Source: Rhodococcus jostii NBRC 16295 (GTDB taxonomy: Bacteria > Actinomycetota > Actinomycetes > Mycobacteriales > Mycobacteriaceae). Taken from it: a DNA stretch of 64,000 nucleotides. The notes under the pieces were generated by a model. The model was not told the origin of the DNA, did no database searches, and worked only from the letters and a program-made list of their open reading frames with translations. The first letter of the stretch is position 1. Every line of letters begins with the position of its first letter. The stretch is taken from assembly GCF_001894825.1 (NCBI RefSeq), contig NZ_BCWY01000031.1:38713-102712 (forward strand), given 5' to 3'. Below are positions 19,047 through 27,619 of the stretch, one piece after another. The position numbers were made by a program, and so were the translations under genes.

Positions 19047-20614
19047 GCGGGTTCCCGTGGCTGACCGCCCTGTGGGTGGTGCCACTCGTCGGCGCCGGTG
19101 TCGTCCTCGCCCTACCCGTCGACAAGCGCGCGCTCGCGAAGTCGGTCGCGGTGGGCGTGTCCGTGGTGGTGCTGTGCCTGGCGGTCGTGCTGGCGATCCG
19201 GTTCGATCCGACCGGTGAGCAGTACCAGTTCGTCGAATCGCACGCCTGGATTCCGGCGTTCGGCACCCGGTACACCCTGGGTCTGGACGGCATCGCGCTG
19301 GTCCTCGTGCTCCTCACCGCGGTTCTGGTGCCGTTGCTGTTGCTGGCGGGGTGGAACGACGGTGAATCCGACCCCGACTACGGGCGGCGGCGGGTGGCCC
19401 ACACGTACGTGGCGCTGACGCTGATGGTCGAGGCGATGGTGATGGTGTCGTTCACCGCCCTCGACGTCCTGCTGTTCTACATCTTCTTCGAGGCCATGCT
19501 CATCCCGATGTACTTCCTGATCGGGGGGTTCGGCGGGGTGGGACGATCGTATGCTGCGGTGAAATTCCTGCTCTACAACCTGTTCGGCGGCCTGATCATG
19601 CTGGCGGCGGTCATCGGGCTGTATGTCGTGACGGCGCGTCAGGACGCCTTCGGCGGCGGCACCTTCGACTTCCGGGTGATCGTCGCCGAAGGGCTGGACG
19701 CGGACCCCGGCGTGCTGAAGGCGCTGTTCCTCGGATTCATGTTCGCGTTCGCCGTCAAGGCGCCGCTGTGGCCGTTCCACACCTGGCTGCCGGGTGCCGC
19801 GGTCGAGGCAACGCCGGCCAGCGCGGTGCTCATGATGGCCGTGGTCGACAAGGTCGGCACCTTCGGCATGCTGCGTTTCTGCTTGCAGATGTTCCCGGAC
19901 GCCTCCGCGTATTTCGCACCGTTCGTCACGGTGCTGGCGGTGATCGGCATCATCTACGGCGCGGTGCTGGCGATCGGGCAGACCGATGTGATGCGACTGA
20001 TCGCTTACACGTCGATCTCACACTTCGGGTTCATCATCCTCGGCATCTTCGCCATGACGAGCCAGGGCCAGGCCGGGTCGACGCTCTACATGGTCAATCA
20101 CGGCATCTCGACCGCGGCGCTGTTCCTGATCGCGGGATTCCTGGTGTCCCGGCGCGGCACTCGCGTCATCGCCGACTACGGCGGGGTGCAGAAGGTCGCT
20201 CCGGTGATGGCGGGCACGTTCCTCGTGGCGGGACTCGCCACGCTGTCGCTGCCGGGTCTGGCGCCCTTCGTCAGTGAGTTCCTGGTCCTCGTCGGAACGT
20301 TCTCGCGCTACCAGTTCGCCGCCGTGGCCGCGACTTTCGCGCTCGTCCTCGCCGCGATCTACGTGCTGTGGCTCTACCAGCGGATGATGACCGGACCGGT
20401 GAAGGAGGGCAACGAGTCGGTGCGCGACCTAGTGCGCCGTGAGATCGCCGTGGTGGCGCCGCTGATCGCCCTGCTGATCGTTCTCGGCGTCTACCCCAAA
20501 CCCGTGCTGGACGTCATCACGCCCGCGGTGAGCCACGTTCTCGTGACCGTCGGTCAGCACGATCCCGCACCCACCGTCGCCGACCAGGACCCACAGGGAG
20601 GTACGCACAGATGA
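19043..20614 (+). CDS. nuoM: NADH-quinone oxidoreductase subunit M
   Basis: NuoM, 523 residues, the second antiporter-like proton-pumping subunit. Motifs include [19 protein letters not shown] (TM5 glutamate), [20 protein letters not shown] (TM7 lysine), and [20 protein letters not shown] for the TM12 region. The frame is open for 141 codons upstream within nuoL; the GTG at 19043 matches the family N-terminus ([14 protein letters not shown]) and overlaps the nuoL stop. The last bases overlap nuoN. Confidence 0.97.
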   Translation: MSGFPWLTALWVVPLVGAGVVLALPVDKRALAKSVAVGVSVVVLCLAVVLAIRFDPTGEQYQFVESHAWIPAFGTRYTLGLDGIALVLVLLTAVLVPLLLLAGWNDGESDPDYGRRRVAHTYVALTLMVEAMVMVSFTALDVLLFYIFFEAMLIPMYFLIGGFGGVGRSYAAVKFLLYNLFGGLIMLAAVIGLYVVTARQDAFGGGTFDFRVIVAEGLDADPGVLKALFLGFMFAFAVKAPLWPFHTWLPGAAVEATPASAVLMMAVVDKVGTFGMLRFCLQMFPDASAYFAPFVTVLAVIGIIYGAVLAIGQTDVMRLIAYTSISHFGFIILGIFAMTSQGQAGSTLYMVNHGISTAALFLIAGFLVSRRGTRVIADYGGVQKVAPVMAGTFLVAGLATLSLPGLAPFVSEFLVLVGTFSRYQFAAVAATFALVLAAIYVLWLYQRMMTGPVKEGNESVRDLVRREIAVVAPLIALLIVLGVYPKPVLDVITPAVSHVLVTVGQHDPAPTVADQDPQGGTHR

Positions 20615-22233
20615 GTCCCTCCGCACTCGTCCTCGCCCAGTCCGCGACGTTGCGCGCGCCGGACATCGAGTACAGCCAGTTGTCACCCATGTTGATCGTG
20701 TTCGGCGTGGCCGTCGTCGGTGTGCTCGTCGAGGCCTTCCTGCCGCGGCGCGTCCGGTACTCGAGTCACCTCGTTCTCGGGCTCGGAGGTCTCACCGCCG
20801 CTTTCGTGGCCGTCGTCCTGCTCGCCGGGACCCGTGACTCGGCGGTCGTGGGAGCGGTGGCCGTCGACGGTCCGACACTGTTCCTCCAGGGCACCATCCT
20901 GCTGATCTCGATCCCCGCGATCCTGCTCATCGCCGAACGCAGCGTCGACAGCGGGGTCGCCGCGGCGACGGCGGAGCTCACCACGACGGCCGGGGCCGAG
21001 CCGGAGAACGGAACCGACGCCTTCACCCCGCAGGCGTTCGCCGTCCCCGGCAGCATCGCCGAACGGGAGGCCACCAGATCCGCCCCGGGACACACCGAGG
21101 TCTTTCCCCTCACCCTGTTCGCGGTCGGCGGGATGCTCCTGTTCCCGGCGTCCAACGACCTCCTCACCATGTTCGTGGCACTGGAGGTTCTCTCGCTGCC
21201 GCTGTACCTGTTGTGCGGGCTGGCGCGCCGCCGTCGTCTCCTGTCGCAGGAGGCGGCGCTCAAATACTTTCTGCTCGGGGCGTTCTCGTCGGCGTTCTTC
21301 CTGTTCGGTGTGGCGCTGCTGTACGGCTACGCGGGCACGGTCGAGTTGCCGCGGATCGCCGACGCGCTCGCCCGCGGCACCGACGACAAGGCGCTGGCAC
21401 TGATCGGCACCGCGCTCCTGTCGGTCGGCCTGCTGTTCAAGATCGGCGCGGTGCCGTTCCACTCCTGGATTCCCGACGTCTATCAGGGTGCGCCGACGCC
21501 GATCACCGCCTTCATGGCCGCTGCCACCAAGGTCGCCGCCGTCGGTGCGATGCTGCGCATCTTCTACGTAGCACTGCCGGACCTGCGTGCGGACTGGCGG
21601 CCTTTGATGTGGGGAGTCGCCATCCTCACCATGGTGGTCGGTGCCGTCATGGCGGTCACGCAGAACGACGTCAAGCGGATGCTCGCGTATTCGTCGGTCG
21701 CGCATGCCGGGTTCATCCTCACCGGTCTGATCGCGGCCAACCGTGCAGGCTTGTCGTCCACGATGTTCTACCTGCTGGCCTACGGATTCAGCACGCTCGG
21801 TGCGTTCGCGGTGGTGACGCTGGTGCGGGACAGCCGGGGTGAGGCCACGGACCTGTCCCGCTGGGCGGGGCTGGGGCGGCGGTCGCCGCTCGTGGGCGGG
21901 GTCTTCGCCCTGTTCCTGCTCGCGTTCGCCGGAATCCCGTTGACGAGTGGGTTCGTCAGCAAGTTTGCGGTCTTCCAGGCGGCCATCGAGGGCGGCGCCG
22001 TCCCGCTCGTTCTCGTCGGTGTCGTCAGCAGCGCGATCGCGGCGTTCTTCTACGTCCGCGTCATCGTGCTGATGTTCTTCTCGGAGCCGCAGAGCGACGC
22101 CCCGACGATCGTGGTGCCCAGCATGTTCACCGCCGCGGCCATCGCTGTCGGTGTGGTGGTGACGGTGGTGCTCGGAATCCTGCCGCAGGCGGCGCTGGAC
22201 CTCGCGGACCAGGCCGCGGTGTTCTTCCGCTGA
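20611..22233 (+). CDS. nuoN: NADH-quinone oxidoreductase subunit N
   Basis: NuoN, 540 residues, the third antiporter-like subunit and last gene of the operon. Typical segments are FVALEVLSLPLYLLCGLARR (TM5 glutamate), FKIGAVPFHSWIPDVYQGAP (TM7 lysine) and QNDVKRMLAYSSVAHAGFIL. Between helices 3 and 4, residues about 118-155 form a hydrophilic loop that is longer than in E. coli. The ATG overlaps the nuoM stop. A stem-loop seven bases after the stop codon probably ends the transcript. Confidence 0.97.
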   Translation: MSPSALVLAQSATLRAPDIEYSQLSPMLIVFGVAVVGVLVEAFLPRRVRYSSHLVLGLGGLTAAFVAVVLLAGTRDSAVVGAVAVDGPTLFLQGTILLISIPAILLIAERSVDSGVAAATAELTTTAGAEPENGTDAFTPQAFAVPGSIAEREATRSAPGHTEVFPLTLFAVGGMLLFPASNDLLTMFVALEVLSLPLYLLCGLARRRRLLSQEAALKYFLLGAFSSAFFLFGVALLYGYAGTVELPRIADALARGTDDKALALIGTALLSVGLLFKIGAVPFHSWIPDVYQGAPTPITAFMAAATKVAAVGAMLRIFYVALPDLRADWRPLMWGVAILTMVVGAVMAVTQNDVKRMLAYSSVAHAGFILTGLIAANRAGLSSTMFYLLAYGFSTLGAFAVVTLVRDSRGEATDLSRWAGLGRRSPLVGGVFALFLLAFAGIPLTSGFVSKFAVFQAAIEGGAVPLVLVGVVSSAIAAFFYVRVIVLMFFSEPQSDAPTIVVPSMFTAAAIAVGVVVTVVLGILPQAALDLADQAAVFFR

Positions 22234-22240
22234 CTCGGGC

Positions 22241-22264
22241 CGCGGCCCCTTCGCGCGGGCCGCG
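22241..22264 (+). terminator. Hairpin after nuoN
   Basis: CGCGGCCC at 22241-22248 pairs perfectly with GGGCCGCG at 22257-22264 around an eight-base loop, immediately after the nuoN stop. There is no T-run, as is common in actinobacteria. It is the likely end of the nuo transcript. Confidence 0.6.
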
Positions 22265-22396
22265 AGTGTCCGGTGTGACGGATGTAGTCCAAGTGGCTGG
22301 CGGGACCCGTGTGAGTGTGGTGGAATGCAAACCGGACAACATACCGACTGAGCGAGAGTGAATGTCGGAGACACGCCGGAGCGCGACCGATCGGAT

Positions 22397-23131
22397 ATGG
22401 GGGCCACAGTGCAGATTTCTCGGAGAGACCTGTTCCGGTATGCGGCAGCAGGATCTGCCGTGGCCGGGATCGCGGCGCTCACGTCCACCACGTCCTCGGT
22501 CGCCGTCGCGAAGGCCGACAGCCTCGGCATCCTGATCGACTACGCGGGCGGAGTTCCCTCGGCGGACGCGATCCTCGAGGCCGGATACGCCGGCGCCATC
22601 CGCTACGTGTCCGATCGGCGTCCCGGCGCCGAATGGATGGAGGGCAAGCCGATGCTCGCCGACGAGGCGCAGACACTGCTCGACGCCGGACTGTCGGTCG
22701 TGTCGTGCTACCAGTTCGGCAAGGGCCCGACGGCCGATTGGCGCGGTGGGCTCGAGGCGGGCAAGCGACACGCCGAACGTGGCCTCGAATTGCACCTCGC
22801 CGCAGGCGGTTCCGAGGACCGCCCGATCTACGCATCGATCGACGACAATCCCTCGCCCGCCGATTTCCTCACCATGATCGGCCCCTACCTCGCGGGCTGG
22901 GAGTCGGTGGTCGGCAAGGGCAACACCGGCATCTACGCCAACTCCAAGACGCTGGATCTGGCGATCCTCGCCGGGTTCGGTTCGTGGTACTGGCAACACG
23001 ATTGGGGCACTCCCGAGGGGTATGTCCACCCGTCGGCGCACCTGCACCAGTACGAGATCGACGCGAGCAACGTCGACGGGGTCGGTATCGATCTCAACGA
23101 CATCCTGAAGCCCGACTACGGGCAGTGGTGA
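22397..23131 (+). CDS. Tat-exported DUF1906 (glycoside hydrolase-like) protein
   Basis: A protein of about 244 residues with a twin-arginine signal (SRRDLFRYAAAGSAVAGIAAL) and a likely cleavage after VAKA. The mature part matches my memory of the DUF1906 family, the TIM-barrel glycoside-hydrolase-like domain of M. tuberculosis Rv2525c, a Tat substrate linked to the cell envelope. Supporting segments are GILIDYAGGVPSADAI, GAIRYVSDRRPG, VVSCYQFGK, IYASIDDNPS and GIDLNDILKPDYGQW. ATG 22358 is an alternative start 13 codons upstream; 22397 gives a standard short Tat n-region. It lies alone between nuoN and a convergent gene four bases away. The enzymatic activity is not established. Confidence 0.8.
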   Translation: MGATVQISRRDLFRYAAAGSAVAGIAALTSTTSSVAVAKADSLGILIDYAGGVPSADAILEAGYAGAIRYVSDRRPGAEWMEGKPMLADEAQTLLDAGLSVVSCYQFGKGPTADWRGGLEAGKRHAERGLELHLAAGGSEDRPIYASIDDNPSPADFLTMIGPYLAGWESVVGKGNTGIYANSKTLDLAILAGFGSWYWQHDWGTPEGYVHPSAHLHQYEIDASNVDGVGIDLNDILKPDYGQW

Positions 23132-23135
23132 CCCG

Positions 23136-23639
23136 CTAGGCTGCCGGTTGCCCGCCCATCCTCGTGAGCCACTCACGGGCGTCGTCGGGTAGCTTTCCGA
23201 CGGCTTCTGCTGCGCGGCACCATTTCTTGGCCGTCGCGAGGAAGTTCATCGGGTTGTACGCGTCCTCCTCGCGCGACCACAGGTTGTCGCCGGCGTAGTG
23301 CAGGATGGTGATGTTGGCGGCCGCATGCTCCGAACCGTCGCCGGGATCCTCCATCGGGTTGTCGATCTCGCAGATCACCCAGCCCCGGTCCTCGTCGATC
23401 ACATACCAGTTCGCCGGAAACTCGGTCATCCGGCTTCCGGGGAAGGCTGACATGGTGCGGGTGACCCAGCGGCGTATGGCTTCGCGTCCGTCGAATTGTC
23501 CGAAGGCGTGCTCGACATACGTGGCGTCCTCCGTGAAGAGGTCGGCGAAGCCGTTCCAATCACCGAGTTCGACGCAGCGACTGACGCTCCGCTGGTAGTG
23601 GGCGAATGCGCCTTCCAGTTCGGCACGGCTCCACGGCAT
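23136..23639 (-). CDS. SnoaL-like/NTF2-fold protein
   Basis: A 167-residue protein with the sequence pattern of the SnoaL-like NTF2 fold: an N-terminal helix (HYQRSVSRCVELGDWNGFADLF), then TEDATYVEHAFGQFDGREAI, RMTEFPANWYVIDEDRGWVI and the beta strands ANITILHYAGDNLWSREEDAYN. Such proteins serve as small hydrolases, isomerases or binding proteins; no specific reaction can be given. The open frame continues upstream, but the ATG at 23639 has GAGAAGGG at about 23648-23655 and is the natural start. It converges with the DUF1906 gene. Confidence 0.8.
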   Translation of the reverse strand: MPWSRAELEGAFAHYQRSVSRCVELGDWNGFADLFTEDATYVEHAFGQFDGREAIRRWVTRTMSAFPGSRMTEFPANWYVIDEDRGWVICEIDNPMEDPGDGSEHAAANITILHYAGDNLWSREEDAYNPMNFLATAKKWCRAAEAVGKLPDDAREWLTRMGGQPAA

Positions 23640-23811
23640 GCGTGCATCCCTTCTCTCGTTCGGCACTCGTCGGTGTGCACCTCGAAGAATAAGAACATGT
23701 TTCAGTTCTCGCGTGGGGCGTTTTCCGGTGGATGGGACGGTGAAACGCTGACCGAGGTAACCCCGATTACCAGTCGTCACTCTTTTCACTCTGGAAACCG
23801 GGAGGTCTCCC

Positions 23812-23886
23812 ATGGATCTGATCCTCAATTTCTTGTACACCGTCGCTTCGGTCCTCTACACCGCGTTCTTCGTCAACGGATCCTGA
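23812..23886 (+). CDS. 24-residue hydrophobic peptide ORF
   Basis: A short frame starting MDLILNFLYT and ending TAFFVNGS, with a strong Shine-Dalgarno GGGAGG at 23799-23804, eight bases before the ATG. The peptide is one continuous hydrophobic, aromatic helix long enough to cross a membrane once. It sits in the region between the SnoaL-like gene and the MarR gene. Expression and conservation are unknown; the good ribosome site and single-helix composition are the evidence. Confidence 0.5.
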   Translation: MDLILNFLYTVASVLYTAFFVNGS

Positions 23887-23929
23887 TCCGGCCTCGGGCT
23901 GAGCGATAGATGTGCACGGTACATACTAT

Positions 23930-23942
23930 GTGTATGATACAC
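23930..23942. promoter_or_regulatory. Palindromic operator candidate upstream of the MarR gene
   Basis: GTGTAT-G-ATACAC is a perfect palindrome with a one-base centre, 56 bases before the MarR start codon. TATGAT at 23933-23938 inside it resembles a -10 box, so a bound repressor would block the promoter. MarR proteins often bind such sites in their own promoters. Confidence 0.55.
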
Positions 23943-23998
23943 AAGGCGTCTCGGGCAGAATGAGGCGTGCAGAACAAGGGTGACGAGTGGAGGTGGCG

Positions 23999-24460
23999 GT
24001 GTCCGATCGCGACGTGGTGGCAGCTGTCGAGAACGAACTGACGCTGCTCTCGCGCTACCACGCCCACGCCCAGCGCGCGGGATTCCAACTCGACCGTTCC
24101 GCCTACCTGATCCTCGGCCGTCTGGAGCTGGACCATCCGCTCAGCCTGAAGCAGCTCGCCGAGGCCTTCCGGCTCGACATCTCGACGATCAACCGGCAGA
24201 TCGGCGCGTTGCTGAAACGTGGGCTCGTCGACCGCGTCCCCGACCCGGACGGCGGTATGGCCCGCAAGGTCGAGGCCACACGTCAGGGCATCGAACAGCT
24301 GCACGCAGACCGGGAGTTGGGCCGCAGGGGTGTCGAGCGCATCATCGCCGGATGGAGCGACCACGACCGGGACGAGCTGAGCCGCCTGCTGACGAAGTTC
24401 AACGGCGAGATCGAGAAGGGCGAGGGCAATTCCTGGCCCCGCGGTGGACGGACCTCCTGA
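23999..24460 (+). CDS. MarR-family transcriptional regulator
   Basis: A protein of about 153 residues with the MarR winged-helix fold. The recognition helix region is LKQLAEAFRLDISTINRQIGAL, and the wing carries LVDRVPDPDGGMARKVEAT, the MarR pattern with Asp/Arg at the wing turn. The N- and C-terminal helices (SDRDVVAAVENELTL; SRLLTKFNGEIEKGE) would form the dimer interface. The GTG at 23999 is preferred because GGAGG lies at 23989-23993; GTG 23987 is the longer option. A palindrome upstream suggests autoregulation. The ligand and other targets are unknown. Confidence 0.88.
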   Translation: MSDRDVVAAVENELTLLSRYHAHAQRAGFQLDRSAYLILGRLELDHPLSLKQLAEAFRLDISTINRQIGALLKRGLVDRVPDPDGGMARKVEATRQGIEQLHADRELGRRGVERIIAGWSDHDRDELSRLLTKFNGEIEKGEGNSWPRGGRTS

Positions 24461-24470
24461 GCCGAGTGCG

Positions 24471-24821
24471 TCAGGACTGGACGTGCGCGGTCGCGTCCCG
24501 GGTGAGGTCCGGCTCCTCGGCGATGACCGTGAGGTGGGGATGTTCCGGCGGCGAGTCGTGCCACCCTTTCCACGACATCAGTGACCACCGGGACAGCCCC
24601 GACAGCGCGGACCCGAGGCTCGCGAACGAGGCGGTGCTCAGCGCCGACCCGGCCGAGCCGACCGACCCGATAGAGAGCACCGATCCGACACTGCCGATGG
24701 ACAGGATCGAGTAGGCCGAACCGATCGAGAGGATCGACCCCTCCGAGCGGATCGAGAGGATCGAACGCCGGGCGTGTCGCGATCGCAGTGAGTGGTCCGG
24801 TGTGTGCTGCGTCGAGGGCAT
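24471..24821 (-). CDS. Nine-residue-repeat protein (S-I-L-S-I-G-S)
   Basis: A protein of about 116 residues of a type I do not recognise as a named family. After a basic N-terminus (SLRSRHARR) there are four tandem nine-residue repeats: SILSIRSEG, SILSIGSAY, SILSIGSVG and SVLSIGSVG (DNA 24657-24764). A decayed Ser/Ala/Gly stretch (SAGSALSTASFASLGSALSG) follows, then LMSWKGWHDSP and an acidic tail. Serine recurs every third residue and Ile/Leu fill the other positions, as expected for a solenoid or a packed membrane-associated sheet. GTG 24836 is an alternative start. It converges with the MarR gene, ten bases apart. Function unknown. Confidence 0.65.
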   Translation of the reverse strand: MPSTQHTPDHSLRSRHARRSILSIRSEGSILSIGSAYSILSIGSVGSVLSIGSVGSAGSALSTASFASLGSALSGLSRWSLMSWKGWHDSPPEHPHLTVIAEEPDLTRDATAHVQS

Positions 24822-24868
24822 TCCCCGGTCTACCACGGCGGTGCCCTCGGCGAACAGGGATGCGGGTG

Positions 24869-24908
24869 CACGAAGGGCCCTCCGGAAGAATCCGGAGGGC
24901 CCTTCGTG
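24869..24908. terminator. Strong 18-bp hairpin terminator
   Basis: CACGAAGGGCCCTCCGGA at 24869-24886 and its exact complement at 24891-24908 enclose the loop AGAA. It follows the stop of the secreted-protein gene on the minus strand and separates it from the repeat-protein gene. The perfect stem could act in both directions. Confidence 0.85.
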
Positions 24909-24923
24909 GGTCGGTCTCGAGGG

Positions 24924-25685
24924 TTACGCGACCTGGAACATGCCAACGGTGGGGAGGAAGCTGCACGTGATCGGCGCTGCGCCCTCCTTCTGCGTCGTCA
25001 GTCCGCCCGAGACGACGGCGAGAACGCGGCCCGGGCCGGTGTCCGCGATGGCCGACAGGGTTGCCGGTCCGTCCGGGTTGATCTTGGCTTCGTTGGTGAG
25101 GTTCTGGGTGGCGCGGCGCTGGTTGTCGAGGTTGATCCACGTCACAGTCAGCGGATTGGGCTGTTCGGCGGCAACGGAACTGGTTCCGAGGGCGGTGAAC
25201 ACGAAACCGGCCTGACCTGCCTTCGGTCCGGGCGGGGGCAACACGGCCGGACCGGGAACCGCGAGTGCGGTGCCCACGGAGTCGGCGCCTTCGCCGATGC
25301 AGCCCTTACCGATGGTCGGGTAGAGGAACTGCGCGATGACGGGTGCGTTCTCCTGCGGGATCTCGGGGCCGCCGCCGCCGCTGCCGTCGAGGAACGTGAT
25401 GACGCGCTCGAGGGTGGACTTGAGCTCCGGCGGGATTCCGGGGGATTCGAGGAGGTTGCGGGCCTGGTCCAGAATTGCGTCCTGAGGTCCTGCGGCGATG
25501 TCTTCGGTACCAGCTGCTGCGCCGATGATCGCGGGTGCGAACGACGCGAGCATCTCCACGGGGATGCCTTCGGGCACGGGCGGCGGCGTCGGCTGCGCAA
25601 TCGCCTGGGCCGGCACTGCCATAGCGGCTGCTGCGGCAACAGCGAGAGCAGTAACTGCTCTGCGCATACCTCGGGTTCGAAGCAC
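24924..25685 (-). CDS. Secreted Ala/Pro-rich protein (Rv1157c-like position)
   Basis: A protein of about 253 residues with a Sec-type signal peptide (RRAVTALAVAAAAAMAVPAQAIAQ, cleavage near AQA/IAQ). The mature part is Pro- and Gly-rich and holds two cysteines (GKGCIGEG and ITCSFLP) that could form a disulfide. The C-terminal half (PLTVTWINLDNQRR to VLAVVSGG) looks like a small beta domain. M. tuberculosis has Ala/Pro-rich secreted proteins Rv1157c/Rv1158c next to pimE, so this is probably an equivalent; function unknown. GTG 25685 has GGGGAG just before it; ATG 25706 and ATG 25667 are alternatives. Confidence 0.75.
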   Translation of the reverse strand: MLRTRGMRRAVTALAVAAAAAMAVPAQAIAQPTPPPVPEGIPVEMLASFAPAIIGAAAGTEDIAAGPQDAILDQARNLLESPGIPPELKSTLERVITFLDGSGGGGPEIPQENAPVIAQFLYPTIGKGCIGEGADSVGTALAVPGPAVLPPPGPKAGQAGFVFTALGTSSVAAEQPNPLTVTWINLDNQRRATQNLTNEAKINPDGPATLSAIADTGPGRVLAVVSGGLTTQKEGAAPITCSFLPTVGMFQVA

Positions 25686-26021
25686 AGTCTCCCCATCCTT
25701 AGTCATAACAGCGTGGACGACAACTCAATCCACGTCTGACGGCTCGGGGGGTCACTCTATGTACAGCGCCCCCGGGTTGTACAGCTCACGAGTTCGTTCA
25801 CCGGTAGCTGCGGCACCCCGGTGGGAGTGTATGGCATACAGACCCCGACGGTGATCTTCCGGTGACGATAGCCTGTGGCAGGTGTGGTTCGTGTGATTGG
25901 TGATGCAACTGTTACGCGCAGCTACGGACACCTCGGGGCCCGCGGGCGCCGCCGTCTACGCTGTGCGGGACCGTTTCGGGATCGGCTGAGACATTTACAC
26001 CTCACAGGAGAGCGCCACACT
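25686..26021. other. 336-base divergent intergenic region before pimE
   Basis: This gap separates the minus-strand secreted protein gene from pimE. It contains a direct repeat TGTACAGC at 25760-25767 and 25778-25785 and a possible -10 box TAGCCT at 25869-25874. An open frame in the pimE phase runs through its second half, with GTG codons at 25875 and 25884, so a longer PimE N-terminus is possible. I see no other gene. Confidence 0.5.
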
Positions 26022-27371
26022 GTGTCCGACCATGCAGCGTCCGACCATGCAGCGTCCGACGACGGAGCAGCCTCCGACCATTCGTCCGAGCGTTCTCCCA
26101 CGTCGTCGCGGGGAACGTCCGCTCTGCACACCCTGTTGCGATGCGCGCCTGTACTTCTCGTGCTCTCGGTGCTCGGGCGCATGGCGTGGACGCTGCTGAG
26201 TCCCAACGGAATGAACCTCGTCGACCTGCACGTCTACGTCGACGGCTCCGAGGCGCTGCACGGTGGCAGTCTCTACGACTTCACCTATTCGGAAGTGACA
26301 CCGGACTTTCCGCTGCCGTTCACGTATCCGCCGTTCGCCGCGCTCGTCTTCTTTCCCCTGCACTACCTGCCGTTCCCCCTGGTCGGGGTCGGCTGGCAGC
26401 TGCTCACCATCCTCGCCCTCTACGCGTTGGCGCGAATGAGCCTGGGGCTCGTCCTCGGTGGCGCCGCACGCACACCGCACTGGCGTGCGGTCGCGGTGCT
26501 GTGGACCACAGTGGGGGTGTGGGTGGAACCGGTGCGCACCACCCTGGACTACGGCCAGATCAACGTCTTCCTCGCGCTGCTGGTGATGACCGCCGTCCGC
26601 AGTTCGCGGTGGTGGCTGTCCGGTGCGCTCGTCGGTTTCGCCGCCGGGATCAAACTGACCCCGGCGATCACCGGCCTCTACTTCCTCCTGCAGCGCCGGT
26701 GGAAGGCCGCCGTGTTCTCGGGAGTCGCCTTCGCCGCGACCGTCGGAGTCAGTTACCTGCTGATCGGCTCGGAGGCGCGGGAGTATTTCACCCACCTGCT
26801 CGGCGACGCGGATCGCATCGGCCCGGTCGGCTCGGTGTGGAATCAGTCCCTGCGCGGCGCGTTGTCGCGGCTGCTGGGGTACGACGTCGAGACTGGCGTC
26901 GTGTGGCTGCTGGCCGTGGCGGTCACCCTCGTCCTCGCGGTTCTGGCCTGGCGGGCGATCGCCCGTGACGATCGGCTCGGCACCCTCGTCATCGTCGAGT
27001 TGCTAGGGCTGCTGGTGTCCCCGATCTCGTGGTCACACCACTGGGTGTGGGTGATCCCGATGCTGATCTGGCTGCTGCACGGCCCGTACGGGTCGATGGT
27101 GGGCACCCGGATCCTCGCCGGGTACTGGCTCGTCACCACGCTCATCGGGGTGCCGTGGGTACTCAGCTTCTTCCAGGACTCGATCTGGCTGATCTCCCGG
27201 CCCGCCATCCTTGCGTGGCTGGGCACCGTCGACGTCGTCGGCGCGTTCGGTGTCTACGCCTGGGTGGCCTACGCCGGTCGCCGCACGAAGCGTGCCGCCG
27301 CCGATGTCGCCACCACGGTCAGCCCGCCAGCGAGTCGATCTGCGCAGCAAGATCCAGATCCCGCTGCGTGA
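26022..27371 (+). CDS. pimE: GT87-family alpha-1,2-mannosyltransferase, PimE-like
   Basis: A multi-pass membrane protein of about 449 residues of the GT87 family, which uses polyprenyl-phosphate-mannose on the outer face of the membrane. PimE adds the alpha-1,2-mannose that commits phosphatidylinositol mannosides to the polar PIM branch. The catalytic-type aspartate lies in the first periplasmic loop, NLVDLHVYVDGSEAL; other family segments are PFTYPPFAALVF, LDYGQINVFLALL, GFAAGIKLTPAITGLYFLL and SPISWSHHWVWV. The GTG at 26022 has CAGGAGA at 26005-26011. The N-terminus carries short repeats SDHAASDHAASDDGAASDH. Its 3' end overlaps the opposite-strand dehydratase gene by 53 bases. Another GT87 paralogue role cannot be excluded. 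Confidence 0.78.
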   Translation: MSDHAASDHAASDDGAASDHSSERSPTSSRGTSALHTLLRCAPVLLVLSVLGRMAWTLLSPNGMNLVDLHVYVDGSEALHGGSLYDFTYSEVTPDFPLPFTYPPFAALVFFPLHYLPFPLVGVGWQLLTILALYALARMSLGLVLGGAARTPHWRAVAVLWTTVGVWVEPVRTTLDYGQINVFLALLVMTAVRSSRWWLSGALVGFAAGIKLTPAITGLYFLLQRRWKAAVFSGVAFAATVGVSYLLIGSEAREYFTHLLGDADRIGPVGSVWNQSLRGALSRLLGYDVETGVVWLLAVAVTLVLAVLAWRAIARDDRLGTLVIVELLGLLVSPISWSHHWVWVIPMLIWLLHGPYGSMVGTRILAGYWLVTTLIGVPWVLSFFQDSIWLISRPAILAWLGTVDVVGAFGVYAWVAYAGRRTKRAAADVATTVSPPASRSAQQDPDPAA

Positions 27372-27603
27372 GCCCGCCGGCGGAATGCGTCGACAACGTG
27401 TAGGTGACCTTCCGCCACCTGATGTCGATGTCCGGATGGTGGTTCGCGGCTTCCGCCGCCTCCGCGACCTTCCGCACGAGTTCGACGGCTTCGGGGAAGC
27501 TCGGCGACTCGACGGTGCGGACGAGGGAATCACCGGCTCGCCGCCACCCGGGCAGTTCTGCGAGCGCGGTGTCGATCTCTCCGTCTGACAGCAACTCGGC
27601 CAT
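27319..27603 (-). CDS. phhB: 4a-hydroxytetrahydrobiopterin dehydratase (pterin carbinolamine dehydratase)
   Basis: A 94-residue protein of the PCD/DCoH family, which dehydrates pterin-4a-carbinolamine during pterin recycling. The active-site signature is NHHPDIDIRWRKVTYTLSTHSAGGLT near residues 54-78, with the two histidines and the later His. It is short and cytoplasmic, as usual. ATG 27603 gives the family N-terminus (AELLSDGEIDTAL). Its 3' end runs antisense into the end of pimE, and it lies head-to-head with mutT2 only 16 bases away. Confidence 0.88.
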   Translation of the reverse strand: MAELLSDGEIDTALAELPGWRRAGDSLVRTVESPSFPEAVELVRKVAEAAEAANHHPDIDIRWRKVTYTLSTHSAGGLTQRDLDLAAQIDSLAG

Positions 27604-27619
27604 ACCCCATGATGGTGCG

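Noticed and set aside
16608..19085. 825-codon minus-strand open frame opposite nuoJ-nuoL
   Set aside because: Antisense to conserved nuo genes and made of His/Arg/Glu/Gln-rich text without any domain.
24657..24764. 27-base tandem DNA repeat that could look like a CRISPR array
   Set aside because: Units are contiguous without unique spacers and keep a protein reading frame, so they are coding repeats.
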